Assembly: GCA_013433145.1 (NCBI GenBank)
Contig: CM024174.1
Span: 5,914,336-5,978,335, forward strand
Source of the DNA: Ascaris suum
Lineage: Eukaryota; Nematoda; Chromadorea; Rhabditida; Ascarididae
Direction of reading: 5' to 3'
Length of the DNA: 64,000 nt
The position numbers and the translations under genes were made by a program. The notes under the pieces are model-generated. The model searched no databases. It saw nothing but the letters and a program-made list of their open reading frames with translations, and had not been told where the DNA came from. The stretch's first letter is position 1, and each line of letters starts with the position of its first letter. Shown here piece after piece: positions 12,543 to 26,300 of the stretch.

Positions 12543-15500
12543 TTTAGGCGAAACTTCAAGGTAGAATTACTGAAAATAGCGTAGGAATACGCAGCTTGTA
12601 GCGCTTACTTCCGTTGTGACAATGAATGTGGAAATCACCCACTAGGCAGAGTTCAGCCGCAGAGACGTGATGAAAGGAGGAATGGAGGAGCGCTTGTAAG
12701 AATAGTTTTGGCGATAATAGGCGAGCAAGGCCATTCAAATAAATCGGTTGAATTATGCCAGTATTAACGAAATCCGACACAACAATGCTAGACAATATTT
12801 TGAACAGGAATGAAGCAAAAGGTAAGCAATAATGAGATTGGGAATGAGATCAAATGTGCAGATTTGCAATGTCAATTAATATGTAAATTAGTGGTCAATA
12901 TAAATTGTTAATTTGCAGTATGTGATATATGGCACGAAATGACTGCAAGGAATGCAACTGATAACAATCGGTTTCAAAAAATTATTCAAATCTGAACAAA
13001 ATATAGGGACGAGAAAAAAGCGCCAGAATATATATCTCGTTGAAATGGTGATGATGGAATGACCGCATCTTATTGCTCTGTATCGAGCATAACACTTAAA
13101 AATTTACTTTTTTTTTCAGAGGATGGGATGTCGTTCTTGCAACGGGTGCATCATCGAGTGAACTTCAGTGCCTGAATTTTACAAAACGCTAGAGCTATTT
13201 TTAACTTATATTCTTCCTACTCCAATTTTCAAGTCGCAATTTGGTAAAAAATACCTTTCCTAATATACCGTATATAACAGGAAATTCGAAAGCGTGCAGG
13301 GCTAATAGAAAATATTCTTTCAACTATTTGTATTATAGAAATAAATATGAATAACTTACAATTACGGATTAATTCTACAAATATCTAATTTAAAAAAGTT
13401 TGGACAAATTTTTTGTGGCAACATGCCAAATACTGAAAAGATTTTTCCTAGTTGTAGTGAAATTTTGAAGCATAATGGTGATTAGAAGACTGGAGCAGTG
13501 GTTGCTACGTTATGCGAATTATCCATAGAAAATTTCAGCGATATGTGTGCGTTACCTCAATATAAAATTGCAAAAGTTCCCCAAAATGCATAAAAACGCT
13601 GTGAATAATAAACAGTGAGTGAGGAGGATTGTCTCGTGACTCGATGCGTCGAGAGGGGAAATTGGCAACATCTATTCATCAGTCATAGATAAGAGATTTT
13701 CATCGCTTCGCTATCGCCGCATTTGAAAGCGATTTGAAGTCGCTTGCACTCACTTGAACTACTTACCACTTAAGATGGAGTGCAGTCGTGTTTAATGTAC
13801 CGGCTGCTCTGCTCTGGTTTGAGGAAGGATTTGTTCAGGTGGTGGATGGGTTCGCATCATTATTAACTTAAATATCATTCCGTCGTCTGAATCGGTTTCG
13901 CGCTCATGATTCCGCACTTAGAGGAGCGTTTTCGCGGGTGAAGCCAACCAACCCACGCTATCTAGCACCACACAAGATGAAGTCGGAACATATTTTGTGG
14001 AAATGGAAACCCTAAAGAGCCCTGTTTTGATGTCATTGTTTTTGCCGAAGCATTTATTGCGACATCGTGTTCGAGCATATTTGTGTACATTGTTTGTGCG
14101 TGCTTTGCACTCATGTACGTATGTTTCTGTCTGTCGGACATTGGCAATTCATGAGCCACGGAAACTGCCGATAAAATTTAATTGCGTTGCAGCTTAGCAT
14201 CGTTTCTCAGATCATTTTTCGTTCCCTTTGTTCGTTTTCTTATAATCCTTAGGCACGGTAAAATTCCAAAAATCACATGTGCAATTTTTCAATACCTTCA
14301 TGCTGCAGACTCTTTTAAAAAATCGCTTAATCGTGCAAAAAAGGCAAGTGAACTCTATTCATTAACACTTCTTTGAACACTAACGTAGAGGATGATCAAT
14401 CTGCAAAAAGCACATATCGTGCCAATATGTTTTCATGTTCTGCTGTCTGTTAGACTACTAAACGCCTACGCAGTACTTCCTATCGTCGACCATAGAATCT
14501 CCAAATTCCTGTTACGGACTTTGAGTAAAAAAGGCGGAATTAGTGCAGACTCATTTTAGGAATCCGCTTAAGTCGTGCAGTTTTCTTTAATCGGTTGTAA
14601 TCTCTATCAATCGGCTTCAGTAAATGGATGGATAATTTTAGAGCACTCTAGAATGGAGGTAGTGAAAATGGTGTTTCACAGAGTGTCATAGATTTCTATA
14701 TAGATTAGGATCAGCAATTCAGGCAGCATCACCTGTGAGACGGTATGTCGACATTTCTCTCGTTTTTAAATGAAAACAGACAGTGCGTGAACTCTCTATT
14801 CCACAGTTCATCTAGTGGCTGCAGAGTTCGTGGAATTTGTTGCATCGCAATTTCTTTGTCCATTCAAATTCGTCCTTATTTTTTGGAATTTCAACTGCAC
14901 TTTATGCCCAAAATCTCAGCTCTTTCCGCTTCATATTTGCTGATTTCGAGTAGCCGCTTGCTCTCAGTAATGAGAAGCACAGTTAATTGGGATCCAAGTT
15001 GGAATCTCGTTTACTGAAAACTTTGATCTCCAAAATTTGGTGAAAGAGATACGATGGTTTTTATGATTTCGAAATTTCTGAAGCTGACGCTACTAGTGAA
15101 TTAAGCAGAGTGCTGTCGCTTTACGTTAGGTTTCTACGCTTTCTTCTCCTTCCCTCTTCAGTCCGTTGTTCATAGTGGCACAGTTCTGTGCTGACGCAAC
15201 TGATTTATTCGTTCACTATGTTCGTTGGCCATTGCACTCTTCCATACCCTTGTCCTTCCACTGCTTACAAAGTTAGCCCACTAAAGCCCTTGATTCTTAA
15301 CAGTTCAGTTGATAAGTATTTAAAGAGCATATGAATTCCATTTTAATCGGCTTCTTTTTCAATAGCAGTATGTGAAATATATATGCGATAGTTTGAGAAC
15401 GTCATCACTGCAACTGATGCACTTTAAGAGATTCATTCCACGAGCCATATAAAACGCGAATCCCTTTCTCAGAAGTGATGACAGACAATTTTTTCAAAGA

Positions 15501-18500
15501 CATTTTATTATCTTCCATCAAATATTCCAAATCGTAAAGGCTTGCGGCTATCAAAGATTATGCCACTTTCACTTCGAAATCAACGGCTAGAGATTTCTAC
15601 GAGAAATTCCCGACAAGGGCGCTTTATTCTCCTTTGGCCACATTGTGAAATTGAAAAACCTTTTCGAACAAAAGTGATATTGATCTCCAAGGCTTTGTGC
15701 AGCTTGTATTACTTTCTTCTCTGTGTTACTCTCTTCTCCTGTTCCCCCCCCCTCCCACTTTCCTCTTCTGCTCCTCCTCTTCCTTTTCCTTCACTCTATC
15801 ATATTGGGTGTCGTATTTTCTGGAATTCGTCCACCAAAGCAACGAATCATTCCTCATATATTTCCCTGAATTTTAACGGAATGCTTCCTCGTCAGGTAAT
15901 ATTGAGTTTCGCTCGTAACTGCATATACGTACTCACGTATTGACCACTTGAAATACAAAAGTGGATTATTTATTTAAGTGTTCACTGCTGCATTGAATTA
16001 GGGTCCTTTATCTGCATAATCGAACACTGGAACCTTCACAGGTACTAGTGCTTCATCTCAGCTCTAACGACATTTCCCAGCAAGTTTATGGGAATAGTCG
16101 AGCCTATTTAATCATTTCTACTTTGTTGGGAGAAAACATTTTGAATAAAGAATTACGAGAGCCGAAAAAATTTATAAGAGACGTCATCATTTTGACGAAG
16201 AGTTCAGTTAGTCAGACGACAGGCTTATCAGAAGCGCTACGAGGCGTTTGACGGCCGATAAGAATCTCATCAGTGCCTATGATGGGCAATGCAACGTGCC
16301 CTTTTATCACTCACTCTTCTCTTCTTCTACACATGGGCGCAAAAATCCAAATGGTTCGTCTACTTCCAGCTTCTTTAGATTGATGTTCGTTTACATTAAT
16401 AGAGTTGCTTCTGCTTCCGGGAAAAAAATAGTACATTTCCATCAATAACAATGATTATGGAACTTTTTCCGCCCTTTGGCCTTCCGGCTATGTATTACGG
16501 TGAGTTCTTTTTATGCAAGTCGAAGCTGTCCACCTCATCGAAGACACAATCGGAAGCGGTGCCTCGCATTAATGACGTGATTGTATAGTGTTATACTGTA
16601 AGAGCTTTTTCCAACACCTGGAGGGAAAGGAACAGACAAAGCCGAGTACGGTTTTATGAAGTATTTCATAATCATTTTTTATTGCGATTTCCTATGTCCT
16701 TTGGCAATGAATGTTTTTTTGGAGCAGGAAACAAGTGGTCGTTATGTATGGGTACTGTTCTCTTTAGACAGGAAATGAACACAACTGAAATTAGTTGATG
16801 CATGGTTTTCAAAAATTTCACCTGGCTAATGACATATCATATCTGGCGGTGCAAAATTCGAATAATTTAATGGATTTGTACGAAAAGTTAACATTGCCGA
16901 AGGTAATAAATATGGAGAGATCATCGATTAAACATGAAGCAAATTATGCGATAATATTATCAATTCTTAATTAATATTTAAACTAGATTTGAGTGCAGCT
17001 ATTATTTTAGTTAAATTGCAAATACAGATAAACAAATAGATTTTTTTCAGCGAAAACGCTATTAGAATTTCGGTAAAGAGAAAGAAAATTTAATTCCACA
17101 TAATGAGAACGAATTGCATTTTTTCCTGTCTAGGCGTCAGAATTATCTATATTATAATTTCGTGGTGTGATTTATAGTTAGGATGAAGGCATTTTAGCTT
17201 TTTCATTAAAATAAACGATGAAGCTGAATGCAGTGTGGAAAAGGGTGCTCTTTTTTTTTTGAAAGAATATAAACTGAAAGGTTTTTCATAGCTTTCATTA
17301 TGCGGAGATTAGTATAAAGGTAATGCTGAATTTATTTCACGTGACCGCAAAGCGTGTTTACTTGTGATAACGCTTATAAACTATGAACGCTGTTGTGTCA
17401 CAAAGTGAAAGGACCCCGGCAGTTTTTGAAGATTATCCTGAAACTTATTCGCTCCCGCTCTGATAATTGTTCTCAAGCGTGGATGATTGACAATTTAAGA
17501 TTCTTGTTATTTCCAGTGAAGCACTTCGACCGTAACACCGATAACTATTTCAAGAGCCGATAGAATTTTCTGAGGATGGGCTAACTTTCGCCCTCAGTAG
17601 TTGGCAACGTACAGGAACAGTAAGCAGTGTTTCACAAATGTGAGAACAAGTCATTTTTTCCAGTTTTTTGAAAAGATCGGAAAGATTATATGAGGGGTGT
17701 GACGTTCCCAAAAATTGATTTTCCAACAAAATCAGGGAATGTGTTCGAGGGTGTGTCACGCGGTGATGCGGTGATTTAGACCAAGATAGTTCAATTTTGA
17801 GGTGTCCATGTCTCATCTGAGAGTATTTAGAAGTAGGTGAAATTTGCAAAATCATTGCAACTGAGCTGAGGGCAAAGATATATTAATGAAAGAACGCAAA
17901 TATTCCTTCACCAACTGGCCAGCTGCAAAAGCAATGTGAAAAACATGAAATAATCACCAGATTCGCACAGATATCCTCATCCGATAATATGCTTTTCATT
18001 AAAATTTTGCAAGAAGAGGGTAAAAATGGTTTCTGGAAACCCGACTTCCCCGGCTTTTTTGAAAAATTTTCCCCGAAAATGAAACATAAACGACTAAAAC
18101 AGGTATGCTGATCGTTGAAAAGGGCTCCAGATTTCTTTCATTTGCAATAGTGAGGTTCGTAGAGAGATATTCAACTAATTATTTATGAACAATTCACAGT
18201 TCTGTTCAAAATTTAATTTCGCTGAGGTGTCAGCTGAAAATATGATTCGTTTGAAGGATGGTAAAATTTGTATTCGCTCGAATGATAGACAAAAACTTAG
18301 GCGCGTAAAACAACTGTGGAATAAGGAACGATACCAGTACTGATGAGTTTAGAGATGTTCACTCGGACGTTCTACATACTAAACGCTTATATATAGACAG
18401 CCCGAACAGTACTTGTTGAACCGTAATGAAATCCCATGGCGTCGAACATATTGCTGTTGTTTAAGAGTATTTTAACATACGTACGATTTAAACAGACAGC

Positions 18501-20206
18501 AGGTAACATAGAGCTATACTACATAACACATAACATACGATTTGAAGTTGATTAATTATATATATACATATGTGTGGATATAAATATATAAATATATGCA
18601 AGTTTACTTGTCTTAAATTTGATTTAAGCTTTTAATTTCAACGTTTTGTTATCTATATTATATTATGGCTCTCTGTTACCTAATGCGTGTTGTACCGTAT
18701 AATAATTTTTAAGTATTCTAAATTATAATTGAAATCTGAAGTTAAAGGGGTTTTATATTCTAGCACTTGATATTACTAGAATGTACCGTTGGAAGGGACT
18801 ATGGAATCTTCTCGATTTTTGGTGCGCATTTAAGTGAAAAACGATCAACAATCATGGATTGGAAGATCACTCGAAAAAACTTTAAAGCAGTTCTCAGCGA
18901 GAAAACAGCACCAAGTAGAGGAAATATTTTAGGGCAAAATTTGTGGCATTTGTCCTCTCCTCATCTCTCTGGGAAAATGAAGAAGTGCAATAATTATATT
19001 GCGATTCGGTGTGCATTAAAAAAGGATGAACTGTACTGGTGGAAGGTGAAGGCTAAATCCTATTAGGACGCATTACTTAGCAGGGCTTTTCGTAAATGAA
19101 AACCAGCGCAGAAAGTTTTGCGTGATAGGAATGCGAGTTCCCGTTTTCTCGATATTGCGATTCATTTTTGCGTCTTTACGAACTTGGCGAATCTCGTCTA
19201 AAAATGTCGGAAGACATCTGCGCTTATGACGTCCATCTGTCCGAGTGAGACTTTTCCGCAATGCTTAGGAGTTGATGAAATATTTCTACAAGATCAACTC
19301 GTTGCAGTGTATTATGCATATTAAAGTAGTATCTTTGAGCACTGTTTTTGCTTTCGGTGTAACTGCCCTATGTGTGAATATTATGGGCACAAACGTCGTT
19401 TAGTTGAGCATAGCGCCTTCAAACTGGAAACGGGTCTGCTATTGGAATTTCATTAAAAAAAAGAGTCATTTTTCAAACACGACCGCCCTTGATTTCATGT
19501 TCTGTGGGGTTCTCCTTGAGTTCTATGAAAGAGCGCCATACAAGCAATTAACCCCTTCGAATCCAGACCTCAAGAATGAAAGTTCCTATTCCAAAATTCT
19601 CATTTCCAAAGATCGATCTAAGTGCATGAACGATAAGCATCCAAATCGATCCCATCTTCTGCATGTTTTCAATCATTATCATGCGACTTTAACGATATTG
19701 ACATGTACACTATAGTCGAATATCTCTTACATCCGTTGTGCGATTAGGAAATTAGTTTTTTTGAATTGAGCATTTTCTATGATGGCAATTGTATGTATCT
19801 GATAAATCCGGGGGTTCCTTATAAATTTCATAATTTAATTCCAAACAAAATATAAATGGTAGCTGGTATTTGAAAAATAATTCAAAAATGAATGCAACAG
19901 TTCTCACGCAGTCCGCTTTACGTAAAATATGAGCAGCGAAATTCTATGACACCAAAGCTGGTTGTTTTCTCAAAGAGCGTTTGCGCTGAAAATATGAGCT
20001 TTTTTGCTTTCGCGAAGTTCTGCAACTCCTAAGGGTCATCTCACGAAGTGGCCGGTCTGCAACTAGAAAAATCAGGTCAGCATCCAAGATGGGATGGAAG
20101 CAGTCGAACTACATGAACGTTGCGTTGCTGTGCAGCATACGTTGAGATGAGTAACTGATTTTCAATGGTGGCTAATTTTTTAAAATTGTGATTGGTTATT
20201 AGGAAA

Positions 20207-20232
20207 CGTTCGCAGACGGAATTCTGCGAACG
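20207..20232. repeat. 9-bp inverted repeat upstream of fshr-1 exon with LRRNT
   Basis: Arms cgttcgcag and ctgcgaacg are perfectly complementary around an 8-nt centre (acggaatt). It lies about 170 bp before the first recognised fshr-1 exon. It could be a weak stem or a dimeric protein site; chance is possible. Confidence 0.45.
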
Positions 20233-20398
20233 GCAATAAATCTTCGCCGGATGCATAATGTGGGATAATCATAATGCAGTAAGAGTGAGTACTGGCTTCA
20301 ATTTTAATACCTGTGATATTTGTTCATTGACTGTTCTTGTTTATTGCAACGTTATATAATATAAATCTACTAAAGGTATGAGAAAGCATGTCGTGTAG

Positions 20399-23300
20399 AA
20401 GAAGGATGCACATGTGTGCTCCGTGTTACGGTAACGAAATGTTGTTGTGTCGGGTCAACAGTCAAGGAAATACCACAAGCGCTTAACGAAAGCGTCAAAA
20501 CATTGCAAGTTATTTCAATTATTTTTATAGATTAATTGGCAGCAGTTTAATTCGTTTGTCTTATATGGCTTCAAAATTAGCAATGTTTATTGCAAAAGGA
20601 TTTTGACAGAGGACGAGTGAGGCAGAGAAAATTTTCGAACGGTGACACTAGGCTTGTGGCTTTAGTATTTAACGTAAATACCCAGAAAAGCATGCAAATG
20701 TTCCCTGCTAGGAAGTAACCGTCCAGATTATTCATTCCTCTTTCAACTACGTCCTTCCTCTCTTCCCCCCCCCCCCCCCCCCCCCCACCTGCACTCACTC
20801 CTTAGGAACAAGATTTTTGTTTGGTATCGCTTGTTATTTGCATTCTGACTTTATTGTCAACTTTGGTGAAGAAATCTTAAATTATGAGATCTTCGTACGG
20901 ATTCGACGATTATCTAAGAGGAAATCATTGCAGGCTTCTTTATGGTGTCGCTATAGAGCGAGTTAAAGACGGCGATTTCGATAGATATCCTTCCTTAGAA
21001 GAAATGTACGTTCTATGCGATTTTGCATTTCCGCTCACTGCAGAGACGGGTTGCATGAAGTGCCAACAAATAGGGAGATGTGGGTAACAATGCATTCATC
21101 TTTTGACTGAACCAACCGGTTGTAGAAACCTTCCGAAGTTTTTTTTGTTTTATTGTAATCCGGAATCGTTAATAGCTATAACAATCTATATTTTTGGAAA
21201 TGAATTTACGCCAACGTTTTTTTCTTTTTGCTGAATTCGAAACATCGGTGATGTTATTCAATGAGACCAATTTCAGAGTGATTGAAGACTCGGAGACACT
21301 AACCTTTATTGATGGGAATGCATTCGGCAAGTTACGCAACCTCGGAAAAATGTCAGTTCACAATTATCAACGATTGCTTATCAATGGTACAACCGGAAAT
21401 GACAGTCTGAAGCTATAAATTTTGCAAGCTCCTAGTGTATGAGAGAGCGAAGGGGAAATATTTATTTTTTTTAAAGGTTTAGCGATATGGATATTATAGT
21501 ATGGAACATAATTTTTCATAGACTGTCTTGAATTATATGAGGTTGAGAGTTTTCAATTGATCAAGAAGTAATCTCTTTTGAAAAGTTAAGAGTGTTGAGG
21601 GGTGAGGTGAGGCTAGAACAAGGAGGAGGCTCACCCTAAGACACAGCTAAATGAGCAAATAATGATTCCTTCATAGTGAATGCAACTAGAACAATTTCTG
21701 CGAAATAATGACAACAGTTGTTAATCTCACTGAGTTCCATCATGCCAATAAACTGCTTAGCGAAAAGGTGTGCACTGGTTTTGCGTGGTAATGCAAACCA
21801 CTAATGCCTGATAAAAATACTCGTTTAATCGAGCCTCTGACTTGCCTCAAAATACCGGCAATCACCCTATGATAAGGAGATTGTTACTATATCACAGCGT
21901 CGGAACGTCGAAAAACTTCATCGAAATTCACCTTGAGATCTGCGATAATTCATGTGGTTAATGTTTTGCTTTCTTCAGCGAAAACGATGAGAGCGCTTTT
22001 CAGGAAATTAGCTCCTTTCTCAGATCTACGATGCTTCAAATTATTGTTTGCAGATCAGTGAGCGGGTGTAAAAATCTAAAGGAAATCACGGGAACTCTCC
22101 TCATCAACAATACAAAAATATTGTCTCTGTATGTAACTTGTAATTTTTCCTTATTTTGCTTTTTTTTACACTCTGATGTCAACTTCTTTTATCTATCTTA
22201 CATGAGCAACGCATTGCGTAGTCCATTTCCGTTCTGAACATATATGTGCGCCAAAACCTCCTCTCAGTGATGACGTCATAGGCGACAAAAGCAGAGTGAC
22301 GAGAATTTCCACTCCCATATAAAATGATTATATTTATGAAGCTGATAAGCTTTGTTTACCATTCAAAAGCGAATGGAATTAATAATCCGTTGAGATTAGG
22401 TGATATATTTCTATTTTTAGAGCAATCTAGGACACCTTTGAGAGGACATTCTTCGGCAGCCATCAGAAAAGGTAACATGAGAAGGTGAATAGATGTGATT
22501 TGCCTCGACAGCTTATCATCTTTAATTTTCTGCTTCCTTCTCTCATTTGCCGCCCTGCTCCTGTGAACTTTTCGTTTCTTTAAGTGATTAATGACGCAGT
22601 TTGCGGCCGTATTATAGGCGATTTGAGCAAGTCTTGCTGGCATGCACAACACTGAGAAAATATTGTCGACGTCTGATGGCTTAAGACATGGGATGTTTTT
22701 TGCCGCGGATATTAAATTTGAAGTTGGGATAAATTTAGTTCAGGCTTGAGTTGATTGCTTCAGTGCACACTTGAGGTAACTTCTTTAGTTCTCATCAGGT
22801 GATTTTTATGTTTTCATATTAGGGTGTTTGGATATTGTGAAGCGCGAATTTTTTCCAGCAAGCGATGTTGTTATGCAAATGATACCATTCAGTTCCACAG
22901 TTTTGCCTTGCAACTCCTTCAAACAATCCAAAGCAGCTTCATCGTCATAATCTTCTAGCACAGCAGTAAGACGCTTCAAAATTCTTGGCTTCAGTGGCGT
23001 AATGCTATTAAAAAGCTTGCAACCCGTATTCTTGACATCTCGAGTTCAGACCCATCTCTCTGGAAAAGCTGACGGAACGCTGGTATAGACCATGCTCGTT
23101 CGAAATGATTCTATAGTAATCATATTTGTCATTGGTCCTCTGTATTTGAATGTGGTAGTTACAGTATAATCGAAGAGAATGGTCTTGTGCGTATGCCAAC
23201 ACTACGAATGACCAATGAGCATCGTTTCGCGATGGAACTAATTGATTTTTCATATAATGAAATCGAATATCTTGGCGATGGGCAAATTCGTTCGGTGCAC

Positions 23301-26300
23301 GCCAATGAACTTCGTCTTAGTCATAACAGATTCCGTGAAATTGGTGGACATGTTTTCGCTGATTGCAAATTCTCATATTTGTATGTTTCTTTTGAATTCA
23401 ATTAGTAGAATTTATTTTGATAGAACTTAAGGAGAGTTCGAACAATAAAGCTCATCAACCAGCGAGAACATCGTGGAATAATCAAATTTAATAGTGAAGA
23501 ATATTTTCGGTCACTTTGTGACCAACTCTGCTCAAGTAATGTAATATTTGCATAAAACTGTGGAGGGGTCATATAAATAACACTGTGTGCTATTAAACCA
23601 TAAATATGCTATGACTGAATTAAGGTCTTCTTCGCCTCATGGAATTGCACATCGAAATTTCTTTATATACGTAATTAAGGTAGTGATGATCAGAATTTGT
23701 CTTTTCATTTTTGCTAGTTTCAGCCAGAAATGCACTCGAATACTGTTTAAGAATGGAAACTTTCAGATAAGCGATACTATCAAATTACAGGTGATATCCT
23801 GAGATGCTAACTCTTATTGTACATTCGTAGTATGATATTGTATAAGCCGTTATGTACAAAGAGTTATTGCAGATAAAGAGCAGTTGCAGATATTTGAACG
23901 ACAATATGGAGTTGAAGCGAATGTCGATGAATACATTCGGAGGGATCTCACTCATTCAAAATCTGTGAGTTCTTTCCTTCTCTCTTGAAGTATTTCTGGT
24001 GAAACTTTTCTCGGAATTTCACGTCATATTTTGGAGTGTTCCAATCTGCTATTCATCGACGATTTTATGGCGATATGGCGAACAGTGAACTTGCGAGCTA
24101 CCTTCTTTTATTGCTCATAAGCACATGTTTATGTGAATTTGCAAAGTTGTTTTGCAGAAAGTGTTGTAGTGATGTTCTGCCTGTGCATATGTACGTCCTC
24201 GTGTTTGTCTGTCTGGCAGTTTCAACTCGGTAGCTAGTGGAGTCACAGAAACGAAATCTAATTGGTATGGTCTTTGCTGTATCAAATTCAGACGAAACTG
24301 CGGTTATTTAAAGGAGCTAATCGGATCACTTTGTAAGTGGAGGCGCTGTTCTGCATATTCTGCTCTGCTGGCAGTCTGCGGAGCTGACTGGTCAGATTAG
24401 CGAAGTGCGAGAGTGCCTATGGTGACAATTTTTGTGACACGCTTCAGCATTTGTTCTGTTCACAGAAGAGTTTGCAAACGCATACAGAAATGATCACTAC
24501 AACGTACAGCCTCAAGCATGAGTGCATTATTGTCGTTCCACTTCTTCATTATCTCTCCATGAAGGGAGGGAGAACAGAACAATGACGGAAACTTACATAT
24601 TGGTCAAAGTTTACGAAAAGCAACGAGTTGAGCTGCAGTTGCATACTTTGTTTGCTCTGAAATGAAGCAGTGGCGAAGGGGGAAAAGAAGCGGTAAGGAG
24701 ATGTTCTGATGTTTCTTTCTAAAATCGCAGCAATTTCTCAGTGTGAAATACTAATCATTTGTGATGATCCTTTTAGCAATATTTGTCTCTGGAATTCACC
24801 TAATTTCTAATCCTTCATTAATGGTTAAGCAGTTGACTGTTTCTCAATAAAGAGAGACAAAATTTCAGTGATCTATCTCGAACGGCAATCAGCGAATTAC
24901 CAACAAAAGGTTTATCGAAATTGGAGAGGCTTAAAGTGGAGGATACTGATAACCTAAAGAAGTTACCCACTATTCTCGCATTCACTTCACTCAAAAGGGC
25001 TCAATTCACCTATCCATATCATTGCTGCCTGTTCAAGGTAATGGTGAGATGAAGTGAGACGTTGAATATCAATGCCTTTTTAAATGAAACATTCAACAAA
25101 TTCATAGTGAACAGACACTGTGATAACCTGTTGTGCGTTCTTCAAGTGCCATATCTATTCGTATTTCGATGCTTTATTCAACATGCAGAATATTTTTGCT
25201 GTCATACATCGGTATCAGTAATTATAAGTGCCGGCTCAAGCATTGACAGCTGCTCCAATACTCAAGAAGCTTTATTCCAATACATTTGATAGCCAAAAGA
25301 AGGCGAAACTTGATCAAGGGAAAAAAATCAAACCAGGACTTGAACACAATGAATAGAAAAGTGATACGATGACAGATGATAAAGCCTGAAAATGATTCAA
25401 AGCGAACTTCAAGATACAAAGAGAAACGAATGAAATGCTGATGTAGTTAAATAATATAACTTAGATTGCAGCATGCGTCAAAAGAAATCGATCAGGCTGG
25501 TAAGGAATTCACACAGAACTATGAAGAAATTAAATCACGTGAATGTAGTGCTAAAGCTAAAGCATTATCACGCACAAAACGCAATCTGATACGTCGCAAA
25601 CGTTCAGTCGAAAGGACGGTCGACTCTTCTGTGGAGACGCCTCTTGATCTATCCGATCTGTTTCTTTGGTTCGACTCAGTGAATAACGGTGATGTGTTAA
25701 TTGAGGTGCGCTTTTTATTCTTTTTTTGAAATTTTCCATTTCTAGCATGTCTCACAGCAATGTAGTGATATGGGATCATTATCTTGTCTGTATTCAATTT
25801 CCTGTAATAATTTCCGAAGGAAGCAGAGGCGTTTAATTCCATGCATATCAGTTGCTCAAAATTTTCGTTTTTCGCCGCTCAAATTGCAAAGTAAACCAGT
25901 CTATTTTAAACGATTCGTGGGCGATGTGATCAGCCTAAATATGGATTCATTGTTGTGCTCGCTTTATTACCTATTGACGATTATGCAACTGGTTGGTTTA
26001 GTTAACGTAGACGGAAAAGCACATTTTGTGGCAGCTTGTTTGCCACTGTTCTCTTCTCGTCAATTGGCGAATAGATGAATTGATAATGCATCAGTCTTTT
26101 TTATAATTGTTCTGTTTATTCATAAGGAGGTTATAATATCCATTATTGGTGACGTTTAAGGTAGGTGATGATTCACCAGAGTTGGATCCGGAATTTGATG
26201 ACGAACAAATTGGACAGTTAACCAACTTCAATTGTACATCAAATGCAGTGAGTGACTTCTTCGCCTCAATTCAATGCTCTCCAATGCCCAACGCACTCAA

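Larger units (their letters stand above)
9768..20398. other. Long noncoding region between the divergent FERRY3-like and fshr-1 genes
   Basis: About 10.6 kb without an exon I can support on either strand. It must contain the promoter of the minus-strand gene (just right of 9767) and the promoter and signal-peptide exon(s) of fshr-1. It also holds a duplicated 91/94-bp block (10426-10836), G-rich tracts (e.g. 12492-12542) and AT-rich stretches (18540-18660). Open frames at 15542-15943 and 16048-16251 could be joined in phase (donor CAG/gtaata at about 15897), but the products resemble nothing known to me. Confidence 0.5.

Noticed and set aside
13997..14197. ATG frame with hydrophobic stretch and a good gtacgt donor, considered as the fshr-1 first exon
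   Set aside because: Its donor phase would create a stop at the junction with 20399 and does not fit the alternative start near 20376 either.
15542..16251. Two open frames that can be spliced in phase, the second starting VLVLHLSSNDIS, which looks like a leucine-rich repeat
   Set aside because: Only one repeat-like strand, no continuation of the pattern, no start or signal peptide, and no link in phase to the fshr-1 LRR exons.
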